Source: Fredinandcohnia quinoae
GTDB taxonomy: Bacteria > Bacillota > Bacilli > Bacillales > Bacillaceae_L
Direction of reading: 5' to 3'
DNA length: 64,000 nt
Assembly: GCF_022427965.1 (NCBI RefSeq)
Contig: NZ_JAKTTI010000009.1
Coordinates: 1-64,000, forward strand
In this document: positions 34,240 through 42,217 of the stretch, one piece after another
Position numbering within the stretch: position 1 is the first letter of the stretch
Layout of the letters: each line of letters begins with the position of its first letter
Program-made: the position numbers and the translations under genes
Notes under the pieces: generated by a model
Seen by the model: the letters and a program-made list of their open reading frames with translations, nothing else
Database searches by the model: none
What the model was told of the DNA's origin: nothing

Positions 34240-35421
34240 TTGAAATTCATTCTTTTTATAGCAGCATTACTCATTATTTTTTTACTCGCTTATATCGTTA
34301 GTAATAATAAAAAAGGAATTAAGTTAAAGCCAATTATTATTATGCTTATTTTGCAGATAGCCTTTGCCTTTCTATTCCTTAATACAGAAATTGGGCTTAC
34401 GGTTATCAAGGGAATTTCAAGTTTATTTACTCATCTTTTAACATATGCAGCTGAAGGGATTAACTTCGTATTTGGTGGGATAGCAAATGAAGAGACTTCC
34501 CCATTTTTCTTAAATGTACTATTGCCAATTGTTTTTATCTCTGTACTCATTGGAATTGCTCAGTATTTTAAGATTCTCCCCTTCATCATTCACTATCTTG
34601 GCTTACTATTAAGTAAAGTGAATGGACTTGGAAAATTAGAATCTTTTAATGCAGTAGCTTCTGCTGTATTTGGTCAATCCGAGGTATTTATTTCGGTTAA
34701 AAAGCAGTTGCCACATTTACCTGAACATCGACTGTATACATTGTGTACCTCTGCAATGTCGACTGTATCAGCCTCCATCCTAGGTGCTTATATGACGATG
34801 ATCGAACCGAAATTTGTCATTACAGCTCTTATCTTGAACCTATTTGGTGGCTTTATCATTGTGAATATTATTAATCCATATGAGGTTAAACCAGATGAGG
34901 ATATTATTGAAGTTCAAGAGGAGGAGAAACAATCCTTTTTTGAAATGCTTGGAGAATATATTTTAGATGGTTTTAAAGTAGCGATCATTGTCGGCGCAAT
35001 GTTAATTGGATTTGTTGCCCTTATTAGTATGATTAATCATATTTTTGACGCCATTTTTGGAATTAGCTTTCAAACTGTTCTTGGCTATGTTTTTGCCCCA
35101 TTTGCTTTTATCGCAGGGGTTCCAGCTTCTGATGTAATTAAGGCAGGTACCATCATGTCAACAAAATTATTATCCAATGAATTTGTTGCCATGATGGACC
35201 TAGCCCAAATCTCTGATACATTATCAAAACGGACGGTAGGTATTATTTCTGTATTCCTTGTTTCCTTCGCTAATTTTTCGTCAATCGGCATCATTGCAGG
35301 AGCGGTAAAGGGCCTAAACGAAAAGAAAGGAAACCAAGTAGCAAAGTTTGGAATGAAGCTACTTTATGGTGCTACCCTTGTTAGTCTTTTGGCTGCAGCC
35401 ATAACAGGGATAATGATCTAG
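34240..35421 (+). CDS. nupC: Concentrative nucleoside transporter (NupC family)
   Basis: A 393-aa membrane protein of the CNT family that imports nucleosides with protons or sodium. Family motifs are visible: FNAVASAVFGQSEVFISVK, CTSAMSTVSASILGAYM, and in the C-terminal half SFANFSSIGIIAGAVKGL. Start is TTG at 34240, with AAAGGGGAG 5 nt upstream. The upstream region shows no purine riboswitch. Monocistronic with a shared terminator. Confidence 0.9.
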   Translation: MKFILFIAALLIIFLLAYIVSNNKKGIKLKPIIIMLILQIAFAFLFLNTEIGLTVIKGISSLFTHLLTYAAEGINFVFGGIANEETSPFFLNVLLPIVFISVLIGIAQYFKILPFIIHYLGLLLSKVNGLGKLESFNAVASAVFGQSEVFISVKKQLPHLPEHRLYTLCTSAMSTVSASILGAYMTMIEPKFVITALILNLFGGFIIVNIINPYEVKPDEDIIEVQEEEKQSFFEMLGEYILDGFKVAIIVGAMLIGFVALISMINHIFDAIFGISFQTVLGYVFAPFAFIAGVPASDVIKAGTIMSTKLLSNEFVAMMDLAQISDTLSKRTVGIISVFLVSFANFSSIGIIAGAVKGLNEKKGNQVAKFGMKLLYGATLVSLLAAAITGIMI

Positions 35422-35444
35422 GGACAGTGAAGCTGATCTGTCCC
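35421..35444. terminator. Terminator between nupC and the GDSL hydrolase gene
   Basis: GGGACAG pairs with CTGTCCC across 10 nt between convergent genes. Confidence 0.75.
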
Positions 35445-35449
35445 TTATC

Positions 35450-36742
35450 TTATTTTGTTTGTAATGCTAAGGCTCTTACAATGATAACAGCAAATTGTGC
35501 TCGGTTCGTGTCATCATGAAGACCAAATGACTTATTGCTATATCCTACCATTAGTTTGGAATCCGCCACTGCATCAATATAAGGTGCTGCCCAGTAGGTA
35601 GCGGAAATATCTTTATATGCAGGGATCTTCCCATCACCTTTTACGTGGAATGCTGATGCAATAATCTTCGCCGTTTGAACACGTGTTAGTGGTGCATCTG
35701 GGTTGAATTTCTTATCCTTTGCAAAAATGCCTGCTTCAGTTAATTTGGCAATCGCCATGTATGCTGGATGATTTTCCGGAACATCTATGAACCCTGGATT
35801 TGCAGGAATTGATTTCGTTGTCGGTATGATTTGATAAATGATCCCCGCTGCTTCCGCTCTAGTTATTGCTTTTTCAGGATAGATTTTTCCCGATTCATCT
35901 ACGGAAAGTAATTTATTTGCTAAAAGCAGGTTTAATTCCTTTGCAGCCCAATGTCCAACTGGAATATCTTTTGCAACAGGCTGTTGTGGTGCACCACTAG
36001 TAATACTAGCTAATAATGCTTCACTTAGTAATTGATATCCTGCTTCATTTGGATGAATATCAATCGGATTCGGGAGATATTGTTTTGCATCATCACCAAA
36101 TTTGTCATAAACAGGAACAAAGTTAGCACCTTGTGCAGTAACAGTTGCTGCGATTGTTTGATTCAACCCCTTTGTTACTTGAACAAGTGGTGGTCTTTGC
36201 GCATCAGAAATATGTGGCAGTGGGTAGTAGTACCCCATTACATATATCTTTGCATCAGGATTAAGCTTTTTAAGTGATTGAATAATCCCTGTAAAGTTTT
36301 TTGTAATTGATTCTAATGTACCGGGTACAACAGCTGGATCAATTTCGGCTGTTCCCTTTTCTCGATCAATTTTCAATAGCTTTACAAAATCATTTGCACC
36401 CGCTGAAATCGTAATTAAATCTGACTTTTTAACAGCTTCCTGTAAATCAGCTTTCGTTGTTAAATCATTAAGCACATTTTCTGTTGTATAGCCCGGTACA
36501 GCAAATTGTTTTGAAAAGGATTCAAGCTTACCTTGGCTTTTCAAAGCTTCTGCTGTCATATCTGTGTAGCTTTTACCAAGGCCGTTTTGATTTGCTGTAA
36601 CCCCAGCAGCCAATGAATCCCCTAACGCTAAATAACGAATTGGATCTGTACCTGCTGCAGATGCAGATGGTACTATTAACCCTACTAGTAAGGCAATTAC
36701 AAATGCCAGACTCCAAAATCTCTTTTGTACATTTTTCCTCAT
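35450..36742 (-). CDS. Secreted GDSL/SGNH hydrolase with three SLH domains
   Basis: A 430-aa exported protein. A signal peptide (cleavage near SASA-AG, 28-30) precedes an SGNH esterase/lipase domain: block I ALGDSLAAG (Ser near 43), block III GAND, and block V DIHPNEAGY with catalytic Asp and His. Three S-layer homology repeats follow from about 258 (IPVGHWAAKELN, FIDVPENHPAYMAI, YKDISATYWAAPYID), which bind pyruvylated wall polymer. The enzyme should be displayed on the cell surface, hydrolysing esters there. Start ATG at 36742. Confidence 0.9.
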   Translation of the reverse strand: MRKNVQKRFWSLAFVIALLVGLIVPSASAAGTDPIRYLALGDSLAAGVTANQNGLGKSYTDMTAEALKSQGKLESFSKQFAVPGYTTENVLNDLTTKADLQEAVKKSDLITISAGANDFVKLLKIDREKGTAEIDPAVVPGTLESITKNFTGIIQSLKKLNPDAKIYVMGYYYPLPHISDAQRPPLVQVTKGLNQTIAATVTAQGANFVPVYDKFGDDAKQYLPNPIDIHPNEAGYQLLSEALLASITSGAPQQPVAKDIPVGHWAAKELNLLLANKLLSVDESGKIYPEKAITRAEAAGIIYQIIPTTKSIPANPGFIDVPENHPAYMAIAKLTEAGIFAKDKKFNPDAPLTRVQTAKIIASAFHVKGDGKIPAYKDISATYWAAPYIDAVADSKLMVGYSNKSFGLHDDTNRAQFAVIIVRALALQTK

Positions 36743-36997
36743 TCTTTCCCCACTCTCTTTTTTTCTTTATATTCTACTATTCTCACCATATGTAAATCTT
36801 GAAGTATGCTTGTCTATATTTTATATTAATTTATGCAATTTTCAAATAATAACACTACTTTTTTTAATATATTTTAGGTTAGAATTAACTTACCTGAATT
36901 ACTTCCTGCAAACCAAAGGTAATCTTCTACAGTTTTTGAAACCATTTATCTAATAATTCGTAAATAATAAAAAGTTTGTTTTCTGGGGGTCTTATCA

Positions 36998-37327
36998 ATG
37001 GTAAAAAGGAAAAAGGAGATTTATTGTGAGGAATGTTCAATGGAGATCAAAGATAAAACAAGTCTCGTTATCTCAACCTATTTCTTTTTAGTTGCACCGT
37101 ATCATGAAAGGTGTTATTCAAGGTCTTTAAAAGGTTGTCAAACAGCATTTGTTGGTAATGAGCCTATTAATGGCTTTTCAGGTAATTTTAAAGCAATAGC
37201 AGCTTTTGTAATAGCTATTATTCTATTTATTATTAATGGTCCATATTTATTTCTAGGAATACTTGCAATCATTCCTGCGTTAATCAGAATTTATGCCTGG
37301 CTTACGATTGAACGACATCTAGAATAA
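36998..37327 (+). CDS. Small membrane protein with an N-terminal CxxC/HxxC site
   Basis: A 109-aa protein. The N-terminal part has YCEECS (Cys 10 and 13) and, about 25 residues on, YHERCYS, a likely zinc site. The C-terminal half has two membrane helices (about 66-80 and 84-100). GGGGG precedes ATG by about 9 nt, and a terminator follows. I do not recognise the family. The metal site probably faces the cytoplasm. Confidence 0.7.
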   Translation: MVKRKKEIYCEECSMEIKDKTSLVISTYFFLVAPYHERCYSRSLKGCQTAFVGNEPINGFSGNFKAIAAFVIAIILFIINGPYLFLGILAIIPALIRIYAWLTIERHLE

Positions 37328-37330
37328 AAA

Positions 37331-37367
37331 GCGCTTGGGTTTTAGAGTATACCCAAGCGGCCTTATT
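37331..37367 (+). terminator. Terminator of the small membrane protein gene
   Basis: CGCTTGGGT pairs with ACCCAAGCG across 10 nt; moderate T tract. Confidence 0.75.
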
Positions 37368-37545
37368 TGCTTTAAATCCTCCCTGTAATGTCATAGCTTC
37401 GCTTATTATAGGGGATTTTTGCCTCAACCAGAGATATCTAGTAGTTCTATTCACAAATCCCATAAATACCAAAATTTATGAAACCTTGATTAATACGAGT
37501 AGCGTGATAATATAAATCTAGTTAACTGGAAGGGGGCTCCTAGAC

Positions 37546-37602
37546 ATGGATCTACTTGTTGTTGGTAGTTTACGTCAAAGGCATATTAGTTATGATAATT
37601 GA
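37546..37602 (+). CDS. 18-codon upstream open frame
   Basis: ATG at 37546 has the best ribosome site in the area (GGAAGGGGG, about 9 nt upstream). It encodes MDLLVVGSLRQRHISYDN and stops at TGA 37600-37602. The ATG of the next gene (37592) lies inside it in another frame, so ribosomes finishing here could restart on the downstream gene. It may be a leader peptide, or the true start if a frameshift has occurred. Confidence 0.5.
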   Translation: MDLLVVGSLRQRHISYDN

Positions 37603-37834
37603 ACTATTCTTTATTATTGGCGGTATTTCCATGTTTTTTTATGCAATAAAGCAGAAAGATAATGGGGACAGAACTGTTAAATTCCCAGTGTTAACAGGTA
37701 TAGCATTGCTTTTATTTGGTACTTTTTATTATTTCGACAATAAACCAGGCTCCTTACTAACAGGTATAGCTGTAATAACTCTGTCCTTTGGTAATAACCT
37801 CTTGAAAAAATTCTTTAAAGATAAATCTAATTAG
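37592..37834 (+). CDS. Small membrane protein, possibly translationally coupled
   Basis: An 80-aa protein starting MIIELFFIIGGISMFFYA, with three hydrophobic segments, a lysine-rich tail (KKFFKDKSN) and no recognised domain. The preferred ATG at 37592 has no ribosome site of its own but overlaps the upstream 18-codon frame by 11 nt. A longer frame starting at 37556 is possible but also lacks a ribosome site. Confidence 0.55.
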   Translation: MIIELFFIIGGISMFFYAIKQKDNGDRTVKFPVLTGIALLLFGTFYYFDNKPGSLLTGIAVITLSFGNNLLKKFFKDKSN

Positions 37835-37858
37835 TATAGTAGGGGCTGTACGATAAGT

Positions 37859-37922
37859 CCCTAAAATAAAGCAGATGGAGAAAATAATTCGTTTTTCTCC
37901 ATCTGCTATTGTAGTTTTAGGG
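37859..37922. repeat. Nested palindrome, possible terminator or mobile-element remnant
   Basis: CCCTAAAA (37859-37866) pairs with TTTTAGGG (37915-37922). Inside it, AGCAGATGGAGAAAA pairs with TTTTCTCCATCTGCT. The sequence before it (GGGCTGTACGATAAGTC, from 37842) resembles insertion-sequence ends of the IS1182 type. The following 180 bp to the HAD gene hold no gene I can support. Confidence 0.5.
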
Positions 37923-38100
37923 TTATTTTCTGTGGGAGATGTCTCTTAGGAGAGGCCATCAAGGGATTAGGCTATTATATTCACTATGGCACCACTCCTT
38001 TTGCATTACACACTTAATGAAAAGGAGAGACTTTATTGGCTAAGTAGCAGGGCAGAATAAACCATTTGATGTTGCTATTATTTTTGACATCTGAATTATC

Positions 38101-38760
38101 TCAAAACCTTTCTACTATAGGCATAAGCTCCAATAAATCATCAATGATGAAATCTGCTTCAACATCATTCCATTGGGGATCTTTTTTCCAAACCCCCTTC
38201 ATACCGACATTCATGGATGCTGCTACATCATTGTCAGGGTGATCGCCCACAAATATACTTTCACTAGCATCAATCCCAAGCCGATTGAGGGCCCTATGGA
38301 ATATTGCCGGATTGGGCTTTCTCAGTCCCTCGGTTTCCGAAATGATGATTGAATCAAAGTAATCAGTAATTCCGAGAGCCTTAATATTATCCATTTGGAA
38401 TTGCCCAAATCCATTCGTAATCATGCCCAATCGAATTGACCTTTTCTTCAATTCTTCCAACATATGAATTAGGTTGGGAAAAGGAACACAGTGATTTTTA
38501 AATGTCGCTAGATAATCTTCGAGTAGAGTCTCCCACGATATTTTTCGAATGTTATATTCCTGGGTAAGTTTCTGATACACCTTATCCTTCCAAATATATC
38601 CCCGGTAATCTAATTCTATGAATCTCTTTATATACTCTTCTTTTGGAATATAGCCTAACACATCATTTAATCGTTCATATTGCTCCTCAATGAATTTCAC
38701 GACAGAAGCATCTCGATTTAACAATGTACCATCAAGGTCGAATATAATTGCTTTAATCAT
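38101..38760 (-). CDS. HAD-IA family hydrolase
   Basis: A 219-aa phosphatase of the haloacid dehalogenase superfamily. Motif I is FDLDGTLL (nucleophile Asp8), motif II ITNG (near 119), motif III Lys in RKPNPAIF, and motif IV GDHPDNDV. The helical cap lies between residues 15 and 85. The substrate is unknown; small phosphorylated metabolites are typical. ATG at 38760. A 52-bp repeat array begins about 100 bp upstream of the start. Confidence 0.87.
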   Translation of the reverse strand: MIKAIIFDLDGTLLNRDASVVKFIEEQYERLNDVLGYIPKEEYIKRFIELDYRGYIWKDKVYQKLTQEYNIRKISWETLLEDYLATFKNHCVPFPNLIHMLEELKKRSIRLGMITNGFGQFQMDNIKALGITDYFDSIIISETEGLRKPNPAIFHRALNRLGIDASESIFVGDHPDNDVAASMNVGMKGVWKKDPQWNDVEADFIIDDLLELMPIVERF

Positions 38761-38856
38761 TTTAGGAAGCCACCCCCTTATGTTTGACTATTATTAAAAT
38801 TATCGATTACTATTTGCTGCTTTTCCTTATTTTTAAAACCCGGGGTTTTTCACACA

Positions 38857-39335
38857 CTCGGGCATGCGACACGATCTTGCGGTACCGCTACCATCGATTT
38901 TCCGCTCGCTCGGGCACGCGTCACGATCTTGCGTGACCACTACCCACGGTTTTCCGCTCGCTCGGGCACGCGACACAGGCTTGCGTTACCGCTACCTCAC
39001 TTTTTCCACACACTCGGGCACGCGACACGATCTTGCGGTACCGCTACCTCACTTTTTCCACTCACTCAGGCACGCGACACAAGCTTGCGATACCACTACC
39101 TCACTTTTTCCACTCACTTGGGTACGCGACACAGGCTTGCGTTACCGCTACCTGGGGTTTTTCACTCGCTCGGGCACGCGTCACGATCTTGCGTTACCAC
39201 TACCCACGGTTTTCCACTCGCTCGGGCACGCGTCACAAGCTAGCGGTACCTATATCTCAATTTTCCCACCCATTCGGGCACACGACACGATCTTGCGTGA
39301 CCGCTACCCCACTTTTTCCACTCACTCGGGCACGA
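38857..39335. repeat. 52-bp tandem array D (nine units plus a partial)
   Basis: Units start at 38857, 38909, 38961, 39013, 39065, 39117, 39169, 39221, 39273 and 39325, each exactly 52 bp apart. The core is CTCGGGCACGCGACACG, then CTTGCGTTACCGCTACC, then a T-rich end TTTTTCCACTCA. Some units carry the perfect palindrome GCGGTACCGC. All three plus-strand frames stay open over long stretches, which explains several apparent proteins. The layout of CGGG, GTNACC and TTTTTCC matches array E within one base. Confidence 0.95.
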
Positions 39336-39365
39336 TAACTCTATTTCTACCCCATCCCACTTCTA

Positions 39366-39836
39366 TTACTCCCCAGGAAAATACTCCATTGGTTCCTTAC
39401 ATTGAACATACCCATTTTTCCCATAAAAATTAATAGCTTCATCACTCGGCCAAACAATGACAAATTCATAGTTCATTTCCCTTACCCATTCATTGACTGC
39501 AGAAAGCAAGCTACTGCCAATCCCTTTATTCCGATATTCTTCTATCGTATAGACATTCGTCATATAAGCAAATGGATGTGTTACCCGACCTGGACGAGGT
39601 ACTTTTTGAATCAATTCTATGTAAATATGAGAGACTATGCTCCCATTCTCTTCCGCAACCCAAATAAACCATTTATCACCATTGAGTACATTTTGTAGAA
39701 AAACCTGGCATTCATTCTCAAAATCTTCATATGGCAACTGTGCAATTTCTCCACTTTCATCATGCTCAATCGTAAAATCCCATCTCATCCTAATTAATTG
39801 ATCAATGTCTTTTTCGTCAGCTAATCTAATGTTCAT
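39366..39836 (-). CDS. GNAT family N-acetyltransferase
   Basis: A 156-aa acetyltransferase. Motif A, which binds acetyl-CoA, is YRNKGIGSSLLSAV (near 100-113); the preceding strand is MTNVYTIEE and the C-terminal FYGKNGY is typical. Substrate not predictable. ATG at 39836. Confidence 0.88.
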   Translation of the reverse strand: MNIRLADEKDIDQLIRMRWDFTIEHDESGEIAQLPYEDFENECQVFLQNVLNGDKWFIWVAEENGSIVSHIYIELIQKVPRPGRVTHPFAYMTNVYTIEEYRNKGIGSSLLSAVNEWVREMNYEFVIVWPSDEAINFYGKNGYVQCKEPMEYFPGE

Positions 39837-39856
39837 ATTCCCAATCCTTTCATTTT

Positions 39857-40013
39857 TTAAAGCCGAAACTTCTCCTTAATCATTCGTGCAACTTCATCTG
39901 CTGGCTTACCGTCATATGATTATGAAATAGCTTCAGTTCTGTTATTTTCTCTAGTTCTTGCCCAACGGTCATTTGCCGACAGCCTGCGGCCCAATAACTA
40001 AAATAAATTTCAT
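39857..40013 (-). pseudogene. Degraded P-loop kinase gene
   Basis: AGGAG and ATG at 40013 open a frame MKFILVIGPQAVGK with a Walker A. One base is missing after the Lys codon, giving an immediate TGA. In the next frame the sequence continues MTVGQELEKITEL and KLFHNHMT. It then jumps to GKPADEVARMIKEKFRL and a stop at 39857, where about 100 central residues should be. So there is both a frameshift and an internal deletion. The intact relatives are small AAA/shikimate-kinase-like proteins of Bacillus. Confidence 0.8.
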
Positions 40014-40042
40014 AAGACTCTCCTATTTGTTTTCTTTTCTTC

Positions 40043-41068
40043 CTAACCTAATTTACCTACACACCCCATGACCACATCCCCAAACTCCCTAATATCCGTT
40101 AAATAATCATATCCAGGAGTTGAGCCGTAACTATTAAACATCCTTACTGCAACAACATCATATTGAGGGATAACAAGCACAGCAACACTTGTATACCCAA
40201 GGATTTGATATGAGCCTTTTGGTACAAGCTCACCAATTTCTGTTTTCCTTGCTGGCATATCCTTTACAAACCATAAAAATCCGTTTTGTGGGAGGTCTTT
40301 ATTTTCTAAAATAGGACTTTGAATAGAAGTGGCAAGCTTTATCATTTCTTTCGGAACGACTTGTTCTCCATTTATAAAACCTTGCTTCATATGAACATAT
40401 CCCCAATATGCTAGTTCTCTAGTGGAAACATACATATTCTTTTTATCTCCGTCTGTCCCATTGCTTGCTGACCAAAACTTATCATTTGGTTCCCTAATTA
40501 CATCAACAAGTTTTTCAGTAGGCTCATCTTGCCAGCCTGTTTCTGTAAAATTCAATGGTGTAAAAACCTGCTCACTAAGGATTTCAGCAATCGTTTCTCC
40601 TGTTGTCTTTCTTATAATTTCCGCTAACATATCAATGCTGCAATCACGATAAGCCCAACTGGTTCCTGGGGGAAATTCACGAAAGAGACGACCATCTCTT
40701 GTATTTAGACCATGGGTGTGTGTGAGCAAATGTCTTATCGTTGTTTGATTAAGTAACTCATCATTCTCAACTGAAAGATATTTTACTACCTCATCATCTA
40801 TGGAATGTATGTAACCCTTATGTACTGCATATGCAACTGCAAAGCCAATATAGCTTTTTCGAACTGAGGCAACATGAAATTGCGAGTCTTCCTGAATATG
40901 TCTAGCATTCAAAGATTTGGAATGTTTCCCCCAGTATTCTTCTGAAACTATTTCATCGTTATGAATGACCAATACACTTGCACCAGTGCAATCGACCATC
41001 TGGGATGTATTTCTCACATGTGACGTCACTGGTTGGAAACGGTTGTTTAAATGTTGTGGTAAAATCAT
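40043..41068 (-). CDS. Serine hydrolase of the beta-lactamase/PBP-like family
   Basis: A 341-aa protein of the class C beta-lactamase fold. The nucleophile motif is SVRK (SxxK) in HVASVRKSYIG (near 82), with HLLTHTHGLN and a Tyr-containing WAYRDCS further on. No signal peptide is seen, so it is likely a cytoplasmic esterase or peptidase rather than a beta-lactamase. ATG at 41068 has GGAGG 6 nt upstream; the frame extending to 41191 lacks a ribosome site. Confidence 0.85.
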   Translation of the reverse strand: MILPQHLNNRFQPVTSHVRNTSQMVDCTGASVLVIHNDEIVSEEYWGKHSKSLNARHIQEDSQFHVASVRKSYIGFAVAYAVHKGYIHSIDDEVVKYLSVENDELLNQTTIRHLLTHTHGLNTRDGRLFREFPPGTSWAYRDCSIDMLAEIIRKTTGETIAEILSEQVFTPLNFTETGWQDEPTEKLVDVIREPNDKFWSASNGTDGDKKNMYVSTRELAYWGYVHMKQGFINGEQVVPKEMIKLATSIQSPILENKDLPQNGFLWFVKDMPARKTEIGELVPKGSYQILGYTSVAVLVIPQYDVVAVRMFNSYGSTPGYDYLTDIREFGDVVMGCVGKLG

Positions 41069-41187
41069 GACCTTCCTCCGAAAAATGTAATATACTACTA
41101 TTTCTTCTATTCCATAGAAAATTCCTTCATTCATTTTGCTATAAAAAATGGTGCCGATCCAAAACAGGATAGACACCATCAATCTTT

Positions 41188-41709
41188 TCATAATCGCGGC
41201 TGTGCAAAGCCCATTCTACACATTGACCAACAGAAGGATGTATTTTGGATTTCATCATACATTTTCCATAAACCGTCAACTATCCGCAACTCAACATTAC
41301 GTTTGAAAAGCTCTTCAAATAAGTTGTTCAAAACAAACCTATTAGTTGGTTTTTGAGTTACTTCGCTAGTATAATAACCTGCATTTTCATCTTGAAGTGC
41401 GAAATCCACTGGATCAAACTCATACAAGTATAGCGTTGTATTCTTCATCACTTCATACCATTTACTTTCAATAACGACTACATGTGGACATGAATTTGAG
41501 GATAGATAGAGCTGCTTGTCCCTCTCTAATGTGTCTGGCCCCACATGGAAGCAAACGCGGGGACAATTTCGTGGTGTTAAAAAATTGGGCAAACAGAGTT
41601 CATTAATTGCCCAAACTAGAGGTTTTGTAGAATCTAAATCAGCTCGAGTCGGAAATCTTGGGTGGAAAACTTCAATATCACTTTCCTCACTCACATGGAA
41701 TAACCGCAT
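41188..41709 (-). CDS. DUF6886-like protein
   Basis: A 173-aa cytoplasmic protein starting MRLFHVSEESDIEVFHPR. Other conserved-looking parts are PLVWAINELCLPNFLTPRNCPRV and the Tyr-rich YLYEFDP region. I believe this is the DUF6886 family; the fold recalls small RNA 2'-phosphotransferase/ADP-ribosyl proteins, but I cannot confirm that. GGAGGG precedes ATG by 7 nt. Function unknown. Confidence 0.65.
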   Translation of the reverse strand: MRLFHVSEESDIEVFHPRFPTRADLDSTKPLVWAINELCLPNFLTPRNCPRVCFHVGPDTLERDKQLYLSSNSCPHVVVIESKWYEVMKNTTLYLYEFDPVDFALQDENAGYYTSEVTQKPTNRFVLNNLFEELFKRNVELRIVDGLWKMYDEIQNTSFCWSMCRMGFAQPRL

Positions 41710-41755
41710 TATTTACCCTCCTGGTGAACGGTGACAGATCACTCGTCCCATTAAT

Positions 41756-42178
41756 CTAAAAAAGTATGTCCCTCAATTGATTTGTTGTTTTACCTGTTGT
41801 TATGTAAACGTCCCCGGTATCTGTCATATACGACAGTGTGCTTATTTCTCCTTCATTTCCCAGCCATAAATGCAATGCATGAGTAGGCAAACCACCTTCA
41901 TATTCAACCATTATATCGAAATCAGGGTTTTCCCCGCTAGGAATCTTCGACTCTTGCTTAACTGCAGTCCTGATCGCCTTTTCAATAATCGCGACTGATT
42001 TCTTATCATCAACTGATAGGATAATATCCTGATTCATATCTCCAACACCATTTGATTTAGAAATATTTATCCTTGAAACCTTTTCATCTAATAAACTCAT
42101 TGTTTGATTCCCCTGCAACTGGCACCCGCCAATAATTGGCAAACAAATAAGTAGAAAAATAGAAGCCAAAATCCTCAT
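41756..42178 (-). CDS. Small lipoprotein
   Basis: A 140-aa lipoprotein with signal peptide MRILASIFLLICLPIIGGC (lipobox IGGC, Cys19). The mature part has a central acidic segment (GENPDFDIMVEYEGG) and a C-terminal LSYMTDTGDVYITT. ATG at 42178 gives the best signal peptide, though its ribosome site is weak; a longer frame from 42202 is possible. Family not recognised. It follows the YcdB/YcdC-like gene in the same direction. Confidence 0.7.
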   Translation of the reverse strand: MRILASIFLLICLPIIGGCQLQGNQTMSLLDEKVSRINISKSNGVGDMNQDIILSVDDKKSVAIIEKAIRTAVKQESKIPSGENPDFDIMVEYEGGLPTHALHLWLGNEGEISTLSYMTDTGDVYITTGKTTNQLRDILF

Positions 42179-42217
42179 AATCGAATCACCACTGTTTAAC
42201 ATATTTTCTGTCCAGAT

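Noticed and set aside
1-39335. CRISPR arrays for the 52-bp repeats
   Set aside because: The full 52 bp is repeated with no unique spacers, the unit changes between arrays, and no cas genes are present.
38864-39433. Repetitive proteins of 100-190 aa over array D
   Set aside because: The same repeat is read in three frames, with no ribosome site; 52 bp is not a codon multiple.
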